DNA of 57,359 bases. Source: MGBC163016 sp964462135. GTDB taxonomy: Bacteria; Actinomycetota; Coriobacteriia; Coriobacteriales; Eggerthellaceae. Where the stretch lies: positions 1 to 57,359 of the forward strand of contig CAYWWK010000012.1 of NCBI GenBank assembly GCA_964462135.1, given 5' to 3'. The position numbers and the translations under genes were made by a program. Each line of letters opens with the position of its first letter. Positions within the stretch are counted from its first letter, which is position 1. Positions 51,832 through 57,359 of this stretch are shown in pieces. Under the pieces are notes generated by a model. It was not told the DNA's origin. It ran no database searches and saw nothing but the letters and a program-made list of their open reading frames with translations.

Positions 51832-51885
51832 GAGCAAAAGGAAGAGTAAAAGGGACGGTGCAAGACGCTCGTTTGCTTTTTGCTC
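51832..51885. repeat. Possible degenerate RAYT-type repeat inside an inverted repeat
   Basis: GAGTAAAAGGGACGGT (51844-51859) matches the RAYT terminal repeat half GAGTCAAGGGGACGGT at 14 of 16 bases. It is enclosed by GAGCAAAA (51832-51839) and TTTTGCTC (51878-51885), perfect arms. This may be a decayed copy, and the outer stem may also end the convergent GIY-YIG gene's transcript. Confidence 0.4.
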
Positions 51886-51894
51886 ACTTACGGC

Positions 51895-52929
51895 CTAGCG
51901 CAGCGTGCGCAGATGGCCTTTCAACTCGTCCGGCACGCGAAGGTTCTCGATGGCCTTCTGGATGGCCTTCCTGCGGGTCCATTCGTCCAGAAGCGCCGCA
52001 TCGCCTTTCTGCTCGAAGTAGGGAAGCGCGGCCTCCTCCTGCCGCACCAGCGCCTCGGCGAAGTACCACGCGCGCATCATGTCCACGTAGTAGACGTCCG
52101 AATCGCTTGCGGGATCGTCGGCCGTCGACGGCATGCGCGTCTCGGCCACGAGCGCGAGCAGCTCGGGCTGGAAGAGGTCGTCCAGGTACAGCTGCATCAG
52201 CACCCCGATTCCGAAGCGTATCGTGTAGCAGTGGGTCGAAGCCATCCACTCGCGCGCCTTCCGCAGCGTCTGCTCGGGCTGCGACGCAAGCACCTTCACG
52301 GACAGCTGGTCGCAGGTGGCCCAGTTGTCCACGAACGGCAGGAACCGATCGAGTTTGTCGACCGCCGCGTCGTAGTCGCGTTCGAGCCCTATGGCGAAGG
52401 CATGCACCTGGTTCTCGTCGAACAGCCTGTGAGGAAGGGCCCGCAGGAAGTCGCGTGCGTCGTCTCGCTTGCGCAGCTGCTTCGCGATCTTGCGCAAGGC
52501 AGGCGTCCTGACCCCGGCGAACGTCTCAGGGCCCACCGTGGGCATGAGCTTCGACTGGAAGTCCCGGTATCCCTCGTCTACGTTTTCGAAGATCAGCCTG
52601 TCGACGAGCTCAAGCGCGGGCTCTTCGCCGAAGCCCGGAAGCTCAGACGCCAGCGCTTCCTCAAGAGAGCTTTCGGCGGCCATCCCGAGCACGCGATCCT
52701 TCTCGCCTCTCGACAGGCGCTTGAAGCGGGCCTCGGCGCTCATGGCGCGTTCCTTGGAATAGAACCTGGCCTTGGCCAGAAGCCTTACCGGCAGGCGCGC
52801 CTTCGTGTACTTGGCCCCCTTGCCTGCCTGGTGGGTGGCCACACGCCTGTCGACGTCCGTGGCGTAGCCTGCATAAAGGCTTCCGTCGGAGCACTCCAAC
52901 ACGTACATGTAGTGCTCGAACTGCGGCAT
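51895..52929 (-). CDS. GIY-YIG nuclease fused to a DNA alkylation repair-like domain
   Basis: The 344-residue protein joins two families. Residues 5-90 are a GIY-YIG domain of the UPF0213/YhbQ type (YMYVLECSDGSLYAGYATD, GKGAKYTKARLPVRLL, with the conserved Arg and Glu in MSAEARFKRLSR). Residues about 105-344 are a HEAT-like DNA alkylation repair domain (COG4912, AlkD-related), with GVRTPALRKIAKQLRKRDDA, FVDNWATCDQLSVKVL and YVDMMRAWYFAEALV. The fusion combines nuclease and lesion-binding folds in one chain. GGAAGGGG precedes the ATG at 52929. GC content is clearly higher than in the ATPase gene beside it. Confidence 0.88.
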   Translation of the reverse strand: MPQFEHYMYVLECSDGSLYAGYATDVDRRVATHQAGKGAKYTKARLPVRLLAKARFYSKERAMSAEARFKRLSRGEKDRVLGMAAESSLEEALASELPGFGEEPALELVDRLIFENVDEGYRDFQSKLMPTVGPETFAGVRTPALRKIAKQLRKRDDARDFLRALPHRLFDENQVHAFAIGLERDYDAAVDKLDRFLPFVDNWATCDQLSVKVLASQPEQTLRKAREWMASTHCYTIRFGIGVLMQLYLDDLFQPELLALVAETRMPSTADDPASDSDVYYVDMMRAWYFAEALVRQEEAALPYFEQKGDAALLDEWTRRKAIQKAIENLRVPDELKGHLRTLR

Positions 52930-53134
52930 GGGCGCGGCCCCTTCCTGAATGATTCTAGTTGAGGCCTCCATCTTAACCCAGCAGCCGGAGGCTAGGGGGC
53001 AACGCTTCATTGCGTCCGGTAGCCTTTCGGCAAGGATTCGCCTTGGTGTCAGTGCTGGAAGCCTGCGCGCCGCCTGCCGTTCGCGGGCCTATCATGCGTT
53101 CTTGAAAAGACATTCGCGCAGGGAAGGAGCCCTT

Positions 53135-53560
53135 ATGGAAATCCATGTGCTCTCGGCGTATCAGACCACGGCCGAGGAGTTCTTCGACAAGATACTCGGC
53201 TGGAAGACCGACCTGGTGCTGGACATCCGCCTTCGGAACACCAACCAGCTGGCGGGGTTCACCAAGCAGGAGGACCTGGAGTACTTCACGCGCGTCATCG
53301 CGCACGCCGACTACGCCCACGACGTGGAGTACTCGCCGTCGAAGACGCTGCTGGACGACTACCTCGACCACGGGCTTCCCTACCAGGAGTACTTCGCGCG
53401 CTACGCCAAGGAGATGGAAGAGCGCAAGGCCATCCCCGCCTTCTTCCAGAAGTACGGGAAGTACCACTCCGTCGCCATCGTGGGCACGGCCACCGACAAG
53501 CGCCGCTCGCATGCCGAGGAGCTGCAACGCCTGCTGGAGGCCGCCGAAGCGAAGCGCTGA
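53135..53560 (+). CDS. DUF488 family protein
   Basis: The 141-residue protein fits the DUF488 family. It opens IHVLSAYQTTAEEFFDKI, then LVLDIRLRNTNQLAGFTKQEDLEYF, a typical DVRxxPxS-like stretch in which the Pro is replaced. It has no signal or membrane segments. Function is unknown in the family. The ATG at 53135 has GGAAGGA nearby. The neighbours are the divergent GIY-YIG fusion and the convergent toxin gene, so it is likely transcribed alone. High GC. Confidence 0.8.
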   Translation: MEIHVLSAYQTTAEEFFDKILGWKTDLVLDIRLRNTNQLAGFTKQEDLEYFTRVIAHADYAHDVEYSPSKTLLDDYLDHGLPYQEYFARYAKEMEERKAIPAFFQKYGKYHSVAIVGTATDKRRSHAEELQRLLEAAEAKR

Positions 53561-53616
53561 CGCGCCCGCAGGCCCTAAAGCCGGGCGTCCTCCGATGCGA
53601 TGACGTTGCTTCCGTC

Positions 53617-53910
53617 CTATAGGGACTCGTAATGGGTCCACATGCTCAGGACCTTGACGGTGCCCTGTCTGGGCATGCCGTCGCAGTCTGCAGCCTCGTC
53701 TATGACCTCGTACACGAGCCGATGCTGCCGGTTGATGCGCCTGGAATACATGCCTGCAAGGCTTCCGACCAATGGCTCGAATGCTGGCGGGTAGGCGAAC
53801 GGGTCGGCTGAAACGATGCCCACGAGCTCCTTGGCCTTGGCGTCAAGCCCTGCAGCCTTCAGCTTCTTCGCGTCCTTCGCCGCCTGCTTGGTGAACACGA
53901 CCCTGTACAC
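53617..53910 (-). CDS. yoeB: Type II toxin, Txe/YoeB family
   Basis: YoeB-type toxins cleave mRNA at the ribosomal A site. The 97-residue protein begins YRVVFTKQAAKDAKKLKAAG and contains DPFAYPPAFEPL, the basic motif SRRINRQHRLVYEV and the C-terminal SMWTHYES with the catalytic His. An insert (EAADCDGMPRQG) before the last strand makes it about ten residues longer than classic YoeB. It begins three bases after the antitoxin stop, so it is translationally coupled to it. The gene lies in the GC-rich accessory tail. Confidence 0.9.
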   Translation of the reverse strand: MYRVVFTKQAAKDAKKLKAAGLDAKAKELVGIVSADPFAYPPAFEPLVGSLAGMYSRRINRQHRLVYEVIDEAADCDGMPRQGTVKVLSMWTHYESL

Positions 53911-53913
53911 GGC

Positions 53914-54165
53914 CTACCACTCCAGGGCATCGGAAGGGACGCAGTCGTCGAGGCCTTCGTTGTGCGCATCGACAAGCTTTTCCGCCATGCCGGGCGTGCC
54001 AAGGATGTATAGCGTCTCCTCGATCGCCGACCAGTCGTCCTCGCCGACAAGAACCGCCCCCTTGCCCTTGGAATTGGTGATTGCGACGGGCTTGCAGTCC
54101 TCGTTCACGCGGGCGATGAGGTTGTATATGTCCTTGCGGGCAGCGGTGGCCGTTACGCTGGTCAT
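53914..54165 (-). CDS. yefM: Type II antitoxin, Phd/YefM family
   Basis: This 83-residue protein begins VTATAARKDIYNLIARVNED and contains PVAITNSKGKGAVLVGEDDWSAIEET, the YefM N-terminal DNA-binding fold. The C-terminal acidic part (DAHNEGLDDCVPSD) would bind the toxin. It is encoded first, with the toxin three bases after. AAAAGGAGACACT precedes the ATG. The promoter is flanked by a perfect 20-bp palindrome (see next feature), giving the expected autoregulation by the YefM-YoeB complex. Confidence 0.92.
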   Translation of the reverse strand: MTSVTATAARKDIYNLIARVNEDCKPVAITNSKGKGAVLVGEDDWSAIEETLYILGTPGMAEKLVDAHNEGLDDCVPSDALEW

Positions 54166-54197
54166 AGTGTCTCCTTTTCGGCTATGTATATGACCTC

Positions 54198-54225
54198 ATT
54201 ATACGTACGTTATAACGTACGTCAA
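54198..54225 (-). promoter_or_regulatory. YefM-YoeB promoter with a perfect palindromic operator
   Basis: On the minus strand TTGACG (54225-54220) and TATAAT (54203-54198) form a promoter with a 16-base spacer. The perfect 20-bp palindrome ACGTACGTTATAACGTACGT (54203-54222) fills that spacer and overlaps both boxes, so a bound repressor would block RNA polymerase. Confidence 0.85.
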
Positions 54226-54518
54226 GGATGTAGGTTGAAAAGACATCGCAACGATGCATTGCCTACCCCGCCGATGTTTCCCGCTCCCTGCGCTGTTTGC
54301 TTCCAGTGACGTTGTTCGCGTTCTTCGGCATCCATATCTCTACCTCTGAAAAATGTCAGGTTCCGCTCCCGTGGATCGTTTTATTGGTAGAAGCCTTGCA
54401 AGGACGAAAGGCAGACCACGATCCCATTGGAGAGGAAATGTCAGTAGAATGTGCCATAGGGAACACTTCCTGGCCGGCGGCCGCGGCCCCGCGCCAGTCG
54501 AGGCGAAGGCCTGATGCT
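54226..54518 (+). other. Gap upstream of the second ECF sigma gene
   Basis: About 290 bases with no supportable gene. An open frame runs through it toward the sigma gene but has no recognisable family sequence. An ACGTTGTTCGCGTT stretch at 54309-54322 resembles the upstream element of the other ECF sigma gene (ACGTTTTTGCCGTT) at 11 of 14 bases, which is suggestive only. Confidence 0.4.
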
Positions 54519-55025
54519 ATGACCAAAGCAGATTCGGCCGAATATGTCGAGCGCTATTCGGACCTCATTCTCAGGCTGAGCTTCACCTATCTTGGCAGCA
54601 GCTCCGATGCGGAGGACATCGTCCAGGACGTCCTCATCAAGCTGATGCTCAACGCGCCCCCGTTCTCGAGCCCCGAGCACGAGAAGGCATGGGTCATACG
54701 CACCACGGTGAACCGCTGCAAGGACGTCTTGAAGGGCGCCCACCGAAAGCACAGCGTGCGCTTCGACGAGACGACGCCGCACCCGACGGCGCCGAGCGCC
54801 GAAGACGTGTTCATGTCGCAGCAGAGCGGCGTGCTTGACGCCGTCAACCAGCTTCCCGAAGACCAGCGGGTCGCAGTCTTTCTGCACTATTACGAGGACA
54901 TGAGCATCGCGCAGATCGCATCCATAGAGAACAAATCCGTCGCGGCCGTCACGAAGCGCCTATCCCGTGCGCGGGAGGCTTTGCGGAAGGCCATCGAGAG
55001 GAGCCATCATGACGTCATTGAATAG
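54519..55025 (+). CDS. ECF-type RNA polymerase sigma factor (second)
   Basis: The 168-residue protein shows region 2 (YVERYSDLILRLSFTYLG, SSSDAEDIVQDVLIKLM, HEKAWVIRTTVNRCKDVLK). Region 4 is QLPEDQRVAVFLHYYEDMSIAQIASIENKSVAAVTKRLSRAREAL, written here in parts of the full stretch. It has a minimal ECF layout. I chose the ATG at 54519 from the family's usual start; an ATG at 54438 with GGAGAGGAA just upstream would add 27 residues without domain support. It overlaps the next gene by 17 bases, so the two are coupled. The layout mirrors the sigma/DUF4179 pair at 43-45 kb. Confidence 0.9.
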   Translation: MTKADSAEYVERYSDLILRLSFTYLGSSSDAEDIVQDVLIKLMLNAPPFSSPEHEKAWVIRTTVNRCKDVLKGAHRKHSVRFDETTPHPTAPSAEDVFMSQQSGVLDAVNQLPEDQRVAVFLHYYEDMSIAQIASIENKSVAAVTKRLSRAREALRKAIERSHHDVIE

Positions 55026-56187
55026 CAGCTGCAGGAACGACGGCGCATCCAAGGCCGCAGGCGCAGGGTTCGACGGCGAGCTGGCCGCCGCCCTCAAAGG
55101 CGAGCTGAACGCGATGGAGTTCGACGCCTCCGCGAAGGAGCGCATGGAGCAGAACATCAACCGGTCGGTCGCCGCCCAGCAGGTCCGCGAGGGCGTTGCG
55201 ACCCCGCATAGGGCGCGGGCCAGGAAGAGCAGGGCGCCCTTCCGCTTTGCAGCCGCGGTGGCTGCGGTCGTCGCGCTGTTCGGCATGGGCACGTTCGCCT
55301 ACGCGTCCGGCGCGTTGGTGAGCGTCTCGGACGCCGTGGCGGGGATCTTCGTCGCCGGGCCGGCCCCCACGGAGGTGGTCGACAAGGTCGGGCACCCCAT
55401 CGGTGCCGCCCAGAGCTGCAACGGCGTGACGGTGTCCGCCGACGCGGTCATCGCCGACAGGCAGAACTACGCCATCGTCTACTCGATCAGCAAGGACGAC
55501 GGAACGGCCTTCGAAGGACTCGAAGCGAACGAGTACGGGTACCTCAACGTCTTGAACGAGGGGCAGTCCACGGACATCGCGGGCCTGTACAGCCCCTTCG
55601 ATGGCGGCGGACAGGGCGCTTATGGCGGGAGCTACTTCTACGACGCCGACCCGGCGGACAACGCCATCCAGATGGTCGAGCAGATGTCGGTGCAGAGCGG
55701 CGACCGCACCCTCATGGGCCGCACCGCGCATGCGCAGTTCGGGAACTTCCGCGTGACGGGCGATTCGTACGAGGACGCGCCTGTCATGGCGGCGGGCGAC
55801 TGGAACCTCAGCTTCGTCATCGAATGCGAGGACGCATCCGTCGAAGTGGCTGCGGCCGGGGCATTAGGCACTCCTTCCGGCGAGGCGATAGTGACGGAGC
55901 TGACGCTGTCTCCGATAGCCGTCACGGTGGAATACGCCTACGGCGAAGGCGAAGTCGATCCCGATGCAGTAGGCGATGAAGTCACCGAAGCGCATGTAGC
56001 GGGGGACGTGACGATCCTGATGGACGACGGAAGCACGGTCGTGGTCAAGAACAACGGCGGGATGGCCATGCAGTGGGAAGACGACGGGTCGCTGACGTGC
56101 AGGCAGAGCCTGTTCCTTCCGCAGGTCGTCGACGTCGCGCACGTCTCAAGCATCACCGTCGGCGGGACCGAGTTTCCCGTGCAGTAG
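55009..56187 (+). CDS. DUF4179-like membrane protein, probable anti-sigma factor (second)
   Basis: The 392-residue protein has a cytoplasmic N terminus (with ELAAALKGELNAMEFDASAK and QNINRSVAAQQ), one membrane helix (about 79-101, FRFAAAVAAVVALFGMGTFA) and a large extracellular region. The order cytoplasmic segment, helix, DUF4179-like domain matches the first module, but sequence similarity seems low. It likely inhibits the sigma factor encoded just upstream. GAGAGGAG precedes the ATG at 55009. A strong terminator follows. Confidence 0.78.
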   Translation: MTSLNSSCRNDGASKAAGAGFDGELAAALKGELNAMEFDASAKERMEQNINRSVAAQQVREGVATPHRARARKSRAPFRFAAAVAAVVALFGMGTFAYASGALVSVSDAVAGIFVAGPAPTEVVDKVGHPIGAAQSCNGVTVSADAVIADRQNYAIVYSISKDDGTAFEGLEANEYGYLNVLNEGQSTDIAGLYSPFDGGGQGAYGGSYFYDADPADNAIQMVEQMSVQSGDRTLMGRTAHAQFGNFRVTGDSYEDAPVMAAGDWNLSFVIECEDASVEVAAAGALGTPSGEAIVTELTLSPIAVTVEYAYGEGEVDPDAVGDEVTEAHVAGDVTILMDDGSTVVVKNNGGMAMQWEDDGSLTCRQSLFLPQVVDVAHVSSITVGGTEFPVQ

Positions 56188-56242
56188 GAGCGATGCGGCA
56201 GGGACTGTTCGCGCATTGCCGCAGGAAATGCACGCTTGTTCG

Positions 56243-56272
56243 CAGGGGAGCGCTTCACGTGCTCCCCTGTTT
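56243..56272 (+). terminator. Intrinsic terminator after the anti-sigma gene
   Basis: CAGGGGAGC (56243-56251) pairs perfectly with GCTCCCCTG (56261-56269), with a nine-base loop, then TTT. It ends the sigma/anti-sigma unit. Confidence 0.75.
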
Positions 56273-56288
56273 CGCGTGCAAGCGGGGG

Positions 56289-56343
56289 GCGTGACACGGG
56301 ACAGGCAGGGTGTGACGCGTGACACGGACGCGTGACACGGGAC
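56289..56343 (+). repeat. Three tandem GCGTGACACGG copies
   Basis: GCGTGACACGGGAC occurs at 56289-56302 and 56330-56343, and GCGTGACACGGAC at 56317-56329. They lie between the terminator and the oxidoreductase gene. A GATAAT at 56346-56351 just after the last copy may be that gene's -10, so the repeats could be regulator sites. They are too short and irregular to be a CRISPR array. Confidence 0.6.
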
Positions 56344-56406
56344 GGGGATAATGTCATCATTGGTCGCGCAACGCCTTGCCCGCCATTGCGAAGGAGAGGA
56401 CCCAAC

Positions 56407-56949
56407 ATGGCTAAGAACATCCTTCTGGTTCATGCAAGCCCGCGCAAGCAGGGCAACTCCGACATGCTCGCCGACTGGTTCGAGCGCGGCGCGACCGAGG
56501 CGGGCAACAACGTGACCCGCATAGACGTTGGGCATGCGAAGATCGCCGGATGCATGGCCTGCGAGTACTGCTTCGCGCACGACGGCGAGTGCGTCCAGTG
56601 CGACGACATGCAGGAGTTCTACCCGCTTCTGCGCGAAGCCGACGTCATCGTGTACGCCACTCCCATGTACTTCTACAACTTCCCCGCGCAGCTGCGCGCG
56701 TTCCAGGACCGCATGTTCTGCGGCGTCGCCAAGCCCTTCGGCATCAAGCAGACCGCGCTTTTGCTGTGCTTCGAGGACAAGGACGTCACCACGTGCGAAC
56801 CCGCCGTCGACAGCTACCGGGTGGCGGCCGACTACTGCAAGCAGGAGAACCTGGGCGAAGTCATCGTGAACAACGTGTACGAGAAGGGTGCGATCGAGGG
56901 CAACCCTGGTCTGCAGGCCGCCTACGACCTGGGGAAGAGCATCCAGTAA
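56407..56949 (+). CDS. Flavodoxin-fold NAD(P)H-dependent oxidoreductase
   Basis: The 180-residue protein has the flavodoxin-like FMN-binding loop (LLVHASPRKQGNSDMLADWF) and the conserved TPMYFYNFPAQLRAFQDRMF segment. The Cys-rich part CMACEYCFAHDGECVQCDDM follows the pattern of iron-sulfur flavoproteins and NADPH-dependent FMN reductases. It is probably an electron-transfer or quinone/nitro-reductase-like enzyme; its partner is unknown. The ATG at 56407 has AGGAGAGG seven bases upstream. High GC. Confidence 0.87.
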   Translation: MAKNILLVHASPRKQGNSDMLADWFERGATEAGNNVTRIDVGHAKIAGCMACEYCFAHDGECVQCDDMQEFYPLLREADVIVYATPMYFYNFPAQLRAFQDRMFCGVAKPFGIKQTALLLCFEDKDVTTCEPAVDSYRVAADYCKQENLGEVIVNNVYEKGAIEGNPGLQAAYDLGKSIQ

Positions 56950-57359
56950 GGCAGCGCGCTTTCCCTGGATGCAGTCGAGGCGTTCTAGGCGGTATTGCCT
57001 TTGGTGCTGATGCCGTGATGGGCGGGGCGCACTATTGGATGTTTTCCGGCGGCATCCCGGCTTCTTTCCTTCGTCTTTCTGTTCGTTTGCCACACCCGTG
57101 CACGAAAATGGGCAGAAATTGGCAGAAAATCGCTCTATTCGCATGCACGCATGCCGAAAATGGCGCGATCGAAACAACGAGTGGACGGGAATTCCTGTGC
57201 CGTCAGGTGCTCAGGCTCGTCGCCGGCTATGCAAGCGTGCGAAGAACCCTGCGCGGGTCATCGGCAGCGACGACGATCTGCCTCAGAGGACTCGGCCGCA
57301 GAAGGGGACGGGATAAATGTGCGTGCGAGAATAAGCAGTAGGCCCGAGAGCGTCCACTT
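56950..57359. other. Intergenic tail of the window
   Basis: About 410 bases to the end. Open frames cross it on both strands but none shows a recognisable family or a ribosome site, and codon use is not convincing. I see no tRNA, palindrome or terminator. Confidence 0.5.

Noticed and set aside
51858..52511. A 217-codon plus-strand frame rich in Arg, Ser and Pro
   Set aside because: Antisense to the GIY-YIG/AlkD gene and typical of GC-rich shadow frames.
56289..56343. CRISPR array
   Set aside because: Only three short repeats with unequal or no spacers and no cas genes.
57035..57316. A 93-codon open frame near the window end
   Set aside because: No ribosome site, no recognised family; kept as intergenic.

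Overview
The window reads as a chromosomal segment of an actinobacterium of the class Coriobacteriia, possibly Eggerthellaceae. This is inferred from gene content and protein character, not from a database match. Supporting points are the tuf-rpmG-tRNA-Trp-secE-nusG-rplK-rplA start, zinc-ribbon (C+) forms of L28, L32 and L33, a single-chain CydDC exporter, frequent GTG/TTG starts and long acidic Ser/Asp tails on several essential proteins. Genus cannot be assigned from the sequence alone.

Layout. 1-3.2 kb: translation, secretion and transcription-elongation genes. 3.3-8.4 kb: nadK, a convergent UPF0371/DUF1846 gene, pyrG and xerD. 8.5-14.4 kb: a rod-shape operon mreB-mreC-mreD-PBP2-rodA. 14.4-26.6 kb: a DUF697 protein, a radical SAM protein with its DUF2344 partner, fused cydDC, a degenerate alkyltransferase, rpe, a cysteine desulfurase, a PHP phosphatase, a NIF3 protein and a coiled-coil zinc-ribbon protein. 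26.7-43.3 kb: rpmB (divergent), Asp23, a FakA-like kinase, recG, rsmD, a coiled-coil protein, yceD, rpmF, plsX, rnc, smc, ftsY, ffh and an endonuclease IV-like gene. This order resembles the Firmicutes rpmB-yloU-yloV-recG-plsX-rnc-smc-ftsY-ffh order but lacks coaD and acpP.

43.3-51.9 kb is accessory: an ECF sigma/DUF4179 module, two tandem alpha/beta hydrolases, a RAYT-type transposase unit bounded by inverted palindromes, an AraC regulator with a DMT transporter, and an AAA ATPase whose promoter sits between two matching palindromes. 51.9-57.4 kb looks more GC-rich. It carries a GIY-YIG/AlkD-like fusion, a DUF488 protein, a YefM/YoeB toxin-antitoxin pair with a textbook palindromic operator, a second ECF sigma/DUF4179 module and a flavodoxin-like oxidoreductase.

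The most unusual signals are these. (1) A small palindromic repeat family (GTAG plus inverted arms) lies in the ftsY-ffh gap and is also present in frame inside the 3' end of ftsY. (2) The RAYT unit's terminal repeat supplies the last residues and stop codon of a host hydrolase. (3) Twin operators bracket the promoter of an AAA ATPase gene. (4) The window holds repair-like proteins with lost catalytic residues (alkyltransferase with PTHR, endonuclease IV with four changed metal ligands) and a GIY-YIG/AlkD fusion. (5) RNase III has Asn at a normally Asp metal-binding position. Everything here was read by eye; no alignment, search or folding program was run.
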